From contig CANHRE010000022.1 of NCBI GenBank assembly GCA_947463095.1, positions 1-36,132 on the forward strand: a stretch of DNA of 36,132 nucleotides, given 5' to 3'. Both the position numbers and the translations under genes were made by a program. Below the pieces are notes generated by a model. The model was not told the origin of the DNA, searched no databases, and saw only the letters and a list, made by a program, of their open reading frames with translations. Source of the stretch: Flavobacteriales bacterium. Its GTDB lineage: Bacteria; Bacteroidota; Bacteroidia; NS11-12g; UBA955. Positions within the stretch are counted from its first letter, which is position 1; each line of letters opens with the position of its first letter. Shown piece by piece: positions 16,585 through 23,643 of this stretch.

Positions 16585-17346
16585 ATGCGCGTTACCTTCC
16601 TTGGCACCGGAACTTCTCAGGGCGTACCTCCCATAGGCTGTACTTCACCGGTTTGTTTGTCTGAAGACCCCAAAGACAAGCGCCTGCGCGCCTCGGTGCA
16701 TGTGGAAGTGGACGGTTTGAGCCTGGTGATTGACGCCGGTCCCGATTTCAGATACCAGCTTCTGCGCGCTGGCATCAAACGCCTCGACGGGCTCCTGTTT
16801 ACGCATGAACACCGTGACCACACCGGAGGCCTGGACGATATACGACCCTTCAACTACCTGCAAAACGGGCCGGTAGATGTGTATTTGCACGAACGTGTGC
16901 TGGACGTGTTCCGCCTTCAGTATGATTACATCTTCGACCCTAATCCCTATCCGGGCATTCCATTGATCAATTGGAACCTGATAGACCTGGAACCATTCTC
17001 CGTAAAGGGTTTGCCCATTATTCCCATAGAGGTGTACCACTATCGCTTGCCCGTGCTGGGCTTTCGTATTGGCGACTTCACCTACATCACCGATGCCAAC
17101 CGCATAGAACCTGCTGAGCTGGATAAGGCCCGGGGCAGTAAGGTGTTGGTGCTGAACGCGCTGCGTCACGAATCGCATATTTCACATTTTACCCTTCAGG
17201 AAGCCGTGGCCGTGGCCAGGGAATTAGGGGCGGAGCAGACCTTTTTCACCCACATGAGCCATCAGATTGGGTTCCATGAGCAGGTGAACGCTGCGCTGGA
17301 TCAGGGTATGGCCCTGGCCTACGATGGTCAGGTGGTGACGATATAA
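16585..17346 (+). CDS. MBL-fold metallohydrolase (PhnP / phosphodiesterase-like)
   Basis: This 253-residue metallo-beta-lactamase-fold hydrolase has dinuclear metal motif THEHRDH (73-79: H74, H76, D78, H79). YITDANRIE follows in the second half and THMSHQIGFHE near the C-terminus. The N-terminal GTGTSQGVPPIGCTSPVC with two cysteines (C19, C24) and the following basic stretch match the PhnP-like subgroup, which cleaves cyclic phosphodiesters. No phn genes are nearby, so a general phosphodiesterase role is safer. A TAACTTCG box (16568-16575) lies 9 nt before the ATG. Confidence 0.88.
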   Translation: MRVTFLGTGTSQGVPPIGCTSPVCLSEDPKDKRLRASVHVEVDGLSLVIDAGPDFRYQLLRAGIKRLDGLLFTHEHRDHTGGLDDIRPFNYLQNGPVDVYLHERVLDVFRLQYDYIFDPNPYPGIPLINWNLIDLEPFSVKGLPIIPIEVYHYRLPVLGFRIGDFTYITDANRIEPAELDKARGSKVLVLNALRHESHISHFTLQEAVAVARELGAEQTFFTHMSHQIGFHEQVNAALDQGMALAYDGQVVTI

Positions 17347-17371
17347 TTGCGCCGGTACCCAAGCAGCTTGC

Positions 17372-17439
17372 CCCCGAGCGTAGTCGAGGGGTACTAACAC
17401 ACTAACCCATCGTCATTTCCCCCACGACTCCGCTCGGGG
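17372..17439. repeat. Inverted pair of REP-like 20-mers
   Basis: CCCCGAGCGTAGTCGAGGGG (17372-17391) and CCCCACGACTCCGCTCGGGG (17420-17439) are reverse complements of each other with 2 mismatches in 20, separated by 28 bp. Together they can form a long hairpin, as in REPIN-type doublets. The left arm continues a GCAGCTTGCCCCC segment (17363-17375) that recurs at 31226, 31586 and 31943. Located between two convergent genes. Confidence 0.65.
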
Positions 17440-17459
17440 ACCAATCATTGCCAGACACT

Positions 17460-17488
17460 AAAAAAAGGAGGCCGCTTGCGCAGCCTCC
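17460..17488 (-). terminator. Rho-independent terminator of the thioredoxin gene
   Basis: Read on the minus strand, a GGAGGC/GCCTCC stem (17483-17488 with 17467-17472) closes a 10-nt loop and is followed by seven T residues (17466-17460). It sits 27 bp after the stop of the thioredoxin gene. Confidence 0.8.
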
Positions 17489-17515
17489 CAAAAAACAACC
17501 ATGGAAAACAAAATG

Positions 17516-18013
17516 TCAGGGCTGCGCAGCAGCTTCCTGAAGTTTCTTTTCTAACTCATCTTCAGCGCCGGGAACGTAGCCTTGATGAGAGTATACAATC
17601 TGACCTTTCTTGTTGATCAGGAAAGTCATCGGAGGGTTATTCACGTTCAGCGCACGGGCCAGATCCTGGTTTTCATCCATCAATACTTTATAGTTCCAGC
17701 CGCGGCCAATCACCATGGGCTTCACCTTGCGGGTATTGCGGGAATCATCTACGGTAACGGCAATCAGCTGTGCCTGGTACTTCTCCTGCCAGTCAGCATA
17801 AACCTGCTGTATCTGATCCAACTCCTTAATGCAGGGTCCGCACCAGGTAGCCCAGAAAGAAATGATGGTCAGGTGACTGCTGTCGGCCAGGTCTTTTACA
17901 TTGACCACATTGCCGTCCATATCCTTAATTTCCATGGAAGGAAGCGCGTCCTGCGCCTTGAGGTTTTGAAGACTCAGCAAGCCGAAGCATAAGTAGGGGA
18001 GAAGTCTTTTCAT
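17516..18013 (-). CDS. TlpA/ResA-like thioredoxin-family protein
   Basis: A 165-residue exported thiol-disulfide protein. The signal peptide is MKRLLPYLCFGLLSLQNLKA. The thioredoxin fold is marked by TIISFWATWCGPCIKELDQI, with active site WCGPC (57-61). The cis-proline segment is NVNNPPMTFLINKKGQIVYS. Proteins of this type keep periplasmic cysteines reduced, for example for cytochrome c maturation. A seven-haem cytochrome is encoded a few genes away, though that link is an inference. I start at ATG 18013; an upstream ATG at 18031 only adds MQFISN before the signal peptide. It is followed by a strong terminator. Confidence 0.92.
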   Translation of the reverse strand: MKRLLPYLCFGLLSLQNLKAQDALPSMEIKDMDGNVVNVKDLADSSHLTIISFWATWCGPCIKELDQIQQVYADWQEKYQAQLIAVTVDDSRNTRKVKPMVIGRGWNYKVLMDENQDLARALNVNNPPMTFLINKKGQIVYSHQGYVPGAEDELEKKLQEAAAQP

Positions 18014-18111
18014 ATTGCTGATAAATTGCAAACCTTATGCCAAAAAGTTTCGTTCAGCAGAGTCCATTTGGCAAACAGATAAAAACATGAAGCGGGCAGG
18101 GTTTGGCTGCT

Positions 18112-18119
18112 TAAATTTG
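18112..18119 (+). promoter_or_regulatory. -7 box of the double Ddl operon
   Basis: TAAATTTG is an exact TAnnTTTG match ending 6 nt before the ATG at 18126. There is no TTTG at the usual -33 spacing; the nearest upstream TTTG is at 18067-18070. It supports the start at 18126 over an upstream ATG at 18015. Confidence 0.5.
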
Positions 18120-18125
18120 CGCTGC

Positions 18126-20819
18126 ATGAAATTGCGGGTGGGCATTTTTTTCGGAGGCGCAAGCCGCGAACGGGAAGTATCCTTTGCCGGTGGCAGAACG
18201 GTCTATGACAACCTGGATAAGTCCTTGTTCGAACCGGTTCCTGTATTCATAGATCACTTCGGCAATTTTGTGCTGCTCGATTGGCAATACATTTACAAGG
18301 GCAGCATCCGCGATTTCTTCCCGCCTGTAAACCGCCTGCCCGATTTGCCTCATGGTTTTCAGGTGTATGCCGACAGCCTGGTGCAAACGGCAGCGGAAAG
18401 CAAGGAAATGCTCGCGCAGATAGGCAGGCCGCTCGCCGTTGAAGAGCTGCCCGAACTGATGGATGTGGCCTTCCTGGCGCTGCATGGCTACCGCGGGGAA
18501 GATGGTAGCATTCAGGGACTGCTCGAATGGCTTGGAATCCCATATACCGGCAGCGGCATATATCCTTCCGCGCTGGGCATGTCCAAGCACATACAAAAAG
18601 AACAACAGGCGCTGAACAGCGCTTATATCAATCGCTTCCACAGCTTCCGCAGAAACGAATGGCTGCGCCTGGACGCGAACGATAAGGAACAACTGCTGCG
18701 TTCCATTGTGGATGCGGTAGGACTGCCCTTCGTGGTGAAGCCCGCCAACCAAGGCTCCAGCATTGGTGTGGGGGTGGTGAACACTCCAGATGCTTTTGAA
18801 GCAGCCGTGGAACAGGCCCTGTTCCGCATGCATATCAGCGCGGAAGCCTGGAAAAAGTACAGTGAGTCAGAACGGATTGAACAGGTGCGCCGCATCACCG
18901 ATATCAGGTCGGGACTGGGTTTGCCGCTCTTGTGCAACGATGCGGAAATCAGACTTCCCCAGGAATTGCTGCAACAACTGAACAGCCTGTCGGAACACGG
19001 TGGCGATGCCCTGCTGGAAGCCATTCAGGGTGAGCCGGTGGTGTTGTGCGAGTCATTTATTGAAGGCAGGGAGTTTTCCTGCATCGTGGTGCAGCCCGAC
19101 GAAGGAGATCCCATTGCCCTGCCGCCCACAGAAATACGCAAAGGCAGTGAGGTGTTCGACTACCGCAGCAAATACCTGCCCGGACTGTCGCGTAAAATCA
19201 CGCCCATCGATGTGGAAACATCGGTGTTGGAAGACATACGCCGCTCCTGCACGGAACTATACCGCCGCTTCCACTTCGACGTGTACGCCCGCATTGACGG
19301 ATTTATCGGCAACGACGGTCAGATTTACCTGAACGATCCGAACACCACTTCCGGGATGATGCCCTCATCCTTCTTCTTCCATCAGGCGGCGGAAATAGGG
19401 TTAAACCCTTCACAGCTGCTCACCTTCATCATCCGCAATTCGCTCGCTGCCTGCGCAGGGCGCTGGATTGACGGCAACCGCGCCGCGCAGTTGCTGAAAC
19501 GCCTGGATGAAGCCTTAAACACGGCAGGCAGCAGAGAGGCAGCCAAACGGCGCATCGCCGTGGTGATGGGCGGCTATTCTTTTGAACGACATATTTCCGT
19601 AGAAAGCGGACGCAATATTTACGAGAAACTCAGTTCCTCGGCGGAGTTTGAACCCCTACCCGTGTTTCTGGCCGCCGGTCCCGATCCTTTAGAACTTTAT
19701 GCGCTGCCCATCAGCTCGATGCTGAAAGACAACGCCGACGACATACGCGAAAAACTTCGCCACCCGGCCTCACATCCTGCCCTGGATGCCATCAGGAAGG
19801 CTTGTGCCACCATCACGAACCGATATAATCCCGCCGGGGCAGTATTCCAGCCCGAGCGTTTAAGCTTGGAACAGCTGGCCGAAAGGGTGGAAGGGGTGTT
19901 CATTGCGCTGCACGGAAGGCCCGGTGAAGATGGGGTAATTCAGCAGCAACTGGAAACCCATGGGCTTTACTACAACGGCTCCGGCGTGGACAGCTCGCGC
20001 ATCACCATAGATAAATACACCACCAATGAACTGCTCATGCAGCACGGGTTCTCAGTGGCAGCCCACCGCATGGTGTACCGCGAGGCCTGGATGAACGAAC
20101 ATGAAGCGCAACTTTCCGCTGCAGCGCAGCTGCATTATCCATTGATTGCCAAGCCCCACGACGATGGATGCAGCGCGGCGGTGAAGAAGATCAAGAATCC
20201 AAACCAGCTGGAGGCTTATGCCCAACTGATGTTCCGTCAGGAAGAAGCGCTGGATCCCGCTGCGGTGACGGTGCTCGGGCTAACGCCGAAGGAAGAATTT
20301 CCGCGCAAGGATGCATTCCTGATAGAATCACTGATTCATAAGGGCGACGCGCAGCTATTCCTGGAAATAACCGGGGGTATGCTCACCCATGTGCAGCCCG
20401 ACGGCAGCCTGCGCTACGAAGTGTTCGAGCCCAGCGAAACCCTTGCAGAGCATGGCATTTTGTCTTTGGAAGAAAAGTTCCTCGCCGGTCAGGGCCAAAA
20501 CATAACACCGGCGCGATATACCGCCGATCTGGAAGAAAACAAGCGCATTTCCACAGCGGTGCGCTCATCGCTGGAAGCAGCAGCCCGTGTGTTGAACATC
20601 AGCGGTTATTGCCGCATTGATGCCTTTGTGAAGGTTTATACGAATAAGCAGGTGGAAGTCGTTTTTATTGAAGTGAACTCGCTGCCGGGCATGACTCCCG
20701 CCACCTGTATCTATCATCAGGCGGCTATAAATGGATATAAGCCTTTTGAATTCATCAGGGAAATCCTCAACTTCGGCCAGAAATATCAAAGCATACATGC
20801 GCAAAAAATGGGGCATTAA
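18126..20819 (+). CDS. ddl: Tandem fused D-alanine--D-alanine ligase (two ATP-grasp ligase units)
   Basis: An 897-residue protein made of two complete-length Ddl units, about 1-455 and 475-897. Unit 1 keeps GGASREREVS (11-19), ALHGYRGEDGSIQG, YTGSG, the ATP-loop KPANQGSSIG, omega-loop FDYRSKYL and RIDG (389-392). Its metal motif is NDPN (403-406), Asp replacing the usual Glu. Unit 2 keeps GGYSFERHIS, ALHGRPGEDG, RIDAF (830-834) and an orthodox metal motif EVNSLPGMTP (849-858). Its ATP loop is degenerate (GCSAA, 681-685, instead of GSSxG) and the omega-loop is only SLEEKFL. Ddl joins two D-alanines for peptidoglycan and is normally about 300-370 residues. I chose ATG 18126 because the Ddl fold starts there. 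It overlaps the PASTA gene by 23 bp. Whether one or both units are active is unknown. Confidence 0.9.
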   Translation: MKLRVGIFFGGASREREVSFAGGRTVYDNLDKSLFEPVPVFIDHFGNFVLLDWQYIYKGSIRDFFPPVNRLPDLPHGFQVYADSLVQTAAESKEMLAQIGRPLAVEELPELMDVAFLALHGYRGEDGSIQGLLEWLGIPYTGSGIYPSALGMSKHIQKEQQALNSAYINRFHSFRRNEWLRLDANDKEQLLRSIVDAVGLPFVVKPANQGSSIGVGVVNTPDAFEAAVEQALFRMHISAEAWKKYSESERIEQVRRITDIRSGLGLPLLCNDAEIRLPQELLQQLNSLSEHGGDALLEAIQGEPVVLCESFIEGREFSCIVVQPDEGDPIALPPTEIRKGSEVFDYRSKYLPGLSRKITPIDVETSVLEDIRRSCTELYRRFHFDVYARIDGFIGNDGQIYLNDPNTTSGMMPSSFFFHQAAEIGLNPSQLLTFIIRNSLAACAGRWIDGNRAAQLLKRLDEALNTAGSREAAKRRIAVVMGGYSFERHISVESGRNIYEKLSSSAEFEPLPVFLAAGPDPLELYALPISSMLKDNADDIREKLRHPASHPALDAIRKACATITNRYNPAGAVFQPERLSLEQLAERVEGVFIALHGRPGEDGVIQQQLETHGLYYNGSGVDSSRITIDKYTTNELLMQHGFSVAAHRMVYREAWMNEHEAQLSAAAQLHYPLIAKPHDDGCSAAVKKIKNPNQLEAYAQLMFRQEEALDPAAVTVLGLTPKEEFPRKDAFLIESLIHKGDAQLFLEITGGMLTHVQPDGSLRYEVFEPSETLAEHGILSLEEKFLAGQGQNITPARYTADLEENKRISTAVRSSLEAAARVLNISGYCRIDAFVKVYTNKQVEVVFIEVNSLPGMTPATCIYHQAAINGYKPFEFIREILNFGQKYQSIHAQKMGH

Positions 20820-21387
20820 CCTGCTGCTCGGAGCAGGTTTTATCGGGGTTTTGATGCTGCTGCTCTTTCTGTGGCTCGGCTTCTACACCCGTCATGGAGT
20901 GCAGGTTGAAGTGCCCAACATCAAGGGGATGACCCTGGAAAAGGCTTCGGCAGCGCTGGAAGAACGCGATCTGCGCTTCGAAATATCCGACACCATTTAT
21001 GAAGAACGGCTGAAGCCCAATGCTGTTGTCGAACAAAATCCGATTGCCGGCAGTGGCGTAAAGCCCGGGCGCATCGTTTACCTGAAGGTGAACGCCTCCG
21101 GGAAACCCATGGTGAACATGCCTAACCTGGTCGATAAGTCCTTCACCCTTTCAAAGGCGCTGCTGAAAAACTATGGCCTGCAGCTGGGTGAGGTTACTTA
21201 TAAGTATAATGAATACAGCCACAACCTGGTCATTCAGCAGTTCTACGATAGCGACAGCATTGCCCCGAACCGACGTATTGAACGCGGCTCTGTGATAGAC
21301 CTCTGGGTTACCACCAACAAGAAGCAGTATGCGCCCGACAGCCTGCTGATGGATACACTACTGACCCCTTATCTGCCGGATTTATAA
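20797..21387 (+). CDS. Membrane-anchored protein with two PASTA domains
   Basis: A 196-residue bitopic membrane protein. It has a short basic N-terminus (MRKKWGIN), one transmembrane helix (about 8-31) and two PASTA domains outside the membrane, about 36-98 (VEVPNIKGMTLEKASAALEE) and about 103-170 (VNMPNLVDKSFTLSKALLKN). PASTA domains bind peptidoglycan stem peptides or muropeptides. No kinase domain is attached, unlike PknB. The ATG at 20797 is preferred to one at 20731 inside the ligase frame. It is translationally coupled to the double Ddl, which fits a cell-wall role. Ddl next to PASTA is a recurrent arrangement in Bacteroidota as far as I know. Confidence 0.9.
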   Translation: MRKKWGINLLLGAGFIGVLMLLLFLWLGFYTRHGVQVEVPNIKGMTLEKASAALEERDLRFEISDTIYEERLKPNAVVEQNPIAGSGVKPGRIVYLKVNASGKPMVNMPNLVDKSFTLSKALLKNYGLQLGEVTYKYNEYSHNLVIQQFYDSDSIAPNRRIERGSVIDLWVTTNKKQYAPDSLLMDTLLTPYLPDL

Positions 21388-21396
21388 AATTTTGCG

Positions 21397-23313
21397 ATGT
21401 ACCGATTGTTGTTAGTTTCTATAGCGGCCTGCGTGTCGCTCCAGGTTCATGCCCAGGGGGTGGTGATTACCCCTGCCGGGGTTCCGGCGAAGTTGCCTCT
21501 TTCTGGAAGCATCGGCCTGCGTTCCTGGGGTTTGGCCGATACCCTGGCACTCCCTTTTTTTGACGATTTTACCTCTACCGAGGTGTTTCCCGATGCGCGA
21601 CTATGGACGGGTAATCAGGTATATGTAAACCGCAGCTTTGTGCAAAAGGCGCCGAGCTTCGGGGTGGCTACCTTCGATCACCTGAACCCTCAGGGAGCTC
21701 CATGGTCGCCCCTGAACTTCGGCGGAACCCGCGGCTGTGATACCCTGTGTTCCCAGGCCATCAATTTGAAATCCTATAAGAGCGGAAGCAGCAACATCCC
21801 ATATAAAACTTCCGACAGCATTTACCTCAGCTTTTTCTACCTGTGCGGTGGCCTGGGCGACGTTCCCGAGCCGAGCGACAGCATGGTGCTTCAATTCAGA
21901 CAGGCCGATGGAATCTGGAGGACCACCTGGAAACGCAACGGACTCAGGCAAAGCGCATTTATACAGGTATTGGTGCCGGTGCTGAACAGCGCCAATTTTC
22001 ACGAAGGGTTTCAGTTCAGGTTCATCAACTACAGCAAGCCCGGTGGTAACCTCAACCATTGGCATATGGACTATGTGCGGATGACCCGCGGCCGAAACTA
22101 CCGCGATACCGCCATCCGCGATGTGGCCATCAGCGGCATCCCCGGCGGACTGCTGGGTATCTACCACAGCATGCCTTACCGTCAGTTTCAGGCCAACCTG
22201 ATGCGCAACGCAGACAGCATCCATACGCTGAGCATCAGGAACAACAACGGCGTGGCCGTGCAAACCCAGTACCAGTTTACCGCTAAAAGCAATGCCGGAC
22301 TGCAACTGGCGCAAAGTCCCTTCGCCTCCAACAACCGCAACGTGCTGGCCCTGTCGGATACCATCGAGCGTTTCAAGGCCTTCAGCCTGAGCGGCCTCAC
22401 GGGCAACGAACCTTGGGTGGATGTTGAATACCGCATCAATCCGCTGTCCAACGACCAGACTCCGGGAGAGTACAATACCCTGGGCGACAACAACCGCATC
22501 ACGCGCAGGCAGCGTTTCACGCCCTGGTTGGCTTATGACGACGGCAGCGCCGAAGGTGGCTTCGGCCTTGACTATTCCTTCCTGGGCAATGTGCGTGGGC
22601 AGGTGGCCATGCGCTATAGACTTGACAGGGCAGATACCCTCCGCGGTATTTCCATGTATTTCAACAGAAGCCGGGAAGATGTGAGCAGCCGTCCGTTTAC
22701 GCTGATGATCTGGAAGAGCATTGCAGAGCCGCCTGCACTGAGTAACGTCGGTGATAAACTCTGGTACAGCAAGTTTGTGGAACGTCCGCGCTATACCGAC
22801 AGCATACAGGAATTCACCTATTACATGTTCGATACGGCGCTGGTGTTGCCGGCAGGCGATTTCTATATCGGCTGGAGGCAGCAGGCTCCCTTTATCCTGA
22901 ACGTGGGTTATGACAACAATTACCGCTTCGCGAGAAAAGGCGGCGCCAACCCTGATTTATACTATGACCTCTACAGCAAGTGGGAACCTGTTCCCGTAGA
23001 TGTGGAAGGTGCGCCCATGATGCGGCCCCTGCTGGGATCAAAAAGTCAGTATGCGTTCGGAACTCAGGAGCAGGCAGCCGCGGCAAGAACAAGCGTGTAC
23101 CCCAATCCGCTGTCGGGTGATGAACTGCACATCAACAGCGCCGCAACCTTCGTCGGCTATCGCCTGTACGATGTTCAAGGACGCAACGTGTCCACAGGTG
23201 CGGTGCAGGAAGCAATGCTGCATGTGCCAGAATACATCAAAGGGGGGCTGTACCTCCTGCAGTTAATCCCGCGGGAAGGAATACCGGTGATTATCAGAAT
23301 TCAGAAACGATAA
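21397..23313 (+). CDS. Large T9SS-secreted protein with C-terminal sorting domain
   Basis: This 638-residue exported protein has a signal peptide (MYRLLLVSIAACVSLQVHAQ) and ends in a type A T9SS sorting domain. The domain starts SVYPNPLSGDELHIN (about 565-580), continues YRLYDVQGRNVSTG, and finishes with a short basic tail (IIRIQKR). The body is beta-rich with aromatic patches, and I recognise no catalytic motif. T9SS substrates are moved across the outer membrane by the PorSS/Spr machinery, then released or anchored to LPS. The PASTA gene ends 9 bp before it, and the AAATTTTG box (21387-21394) overlaps the PASTA stop. It is probably part of the same operon as the ligase. Confidence 0.9.
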   Translation: MYRLLLVSIAACVSLQVHAQGVVITPAGVPAKLPLSGSIGLRSWGLADTLALPFFDDFTSTEVFPDARLWTGNQVYVNRSFVQKAPSFGVATFDHLNPQGAPWSPLNFGGTRGCDTLCSQAINLKSYKSGSSNIPYKTSDSIYLSFFYLCGGLGDVPEPSDSMVLQFRQADGIWRTTWKRNGLRQSAFIQVLVPVLNSANFHEGFQFRFINYSKPGGNLNHWHMDYVRMTRGRNYRDTAIRDVAISGIPGGLLGIYHSMPYRQFQANLMRNADSIHTLSIRNNNGVAVQTQYQFTAKSNAGLQLAQSPFASNNRNVLALSDTIERFKAFSLSGLTGNEPWVDVEYRINPLSNDQTPGEYNTLGDNNRITRRQRFTPWLAYDDGSAEGGFGLDYSFLGNVRGQVAMRYRLDRADTLRGISMYFNRSREDVSSRPFTLMIWKSIAEPPALSNVGDKLWYSKFVERPRYTDSIQEFTYYMFDTALVLPAGDFYIGWRQQAPFILNVGYDNNYRFARKGGANPDLYYDLYSKWEPVPVDVEGAPMMRPLLGSKSQYAFGTQEQAAAARTSVYPNPLSGDELHINSAATFVGYRLYDVQGRNVSTGAVQEAMLHVPEYIKGGLYLLQLIPREGIPVIIRIQKR

Positions 23314-23319
23314 ACAAGC

Positions 23320-23625
23320 ATGGAAGATATTTACGTACAGGAACTGAAACAGCGCATGGATCAAGGCGAAGACCTGATCATCATTGATGTGCGCGAACCC
23401 TGGGAATATGAAGAGTTCAACATCGGAGCGCTGAATGTGCCGCTTGGTCAGTTACCGGTGGCCATGCAGGACTGGGATGAATGGAAAGACCGCGAAGTCA
23501 TCGTGCATTGCAAATCAGGTGGTCGAAGTGCAACAGCCAAGGCCCTGCTTACCCAACAAGGGTTTAGCGCCGTGCGCAACCTGCTGGGCGGCATGATGGA
23601 TTGGCAGGCCACCTACGGCGCTTAA
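23320..23625 (+). CDS. Single-domain rhodanese-like protein
   Basis: A 101-residue protein consisting of one rhodanese domain. It has IIIDVREPWEYEEFNIGALNVP (N-terminal half) and the active-site loop HCKSGGRS with catalytic Cys64. The six-residue loop CKSGGR is the sulfurtransferase type rather than Cdc25-like. There is no signal peptide, so it is cytoplasmic. It likely carries a persulfide sulfur from thiosulfate or a cysteine desulfurase. It lies 6 bp after the T9SS gene and 18 bp before the cytochrome gene. Confidence 0.92.
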   Translation: MEDIYVQELKQRMDQGEDLIIIDVREPWEYEEFNIGALNVPLGQLPVAMQDWDEWKDREVIVHCKSGGRSATAKALLTQQGFSAVRNLLGGMMDWQATYGA

Positions 23626-23643
23626 TCAGCAACTTTGGGCGGC

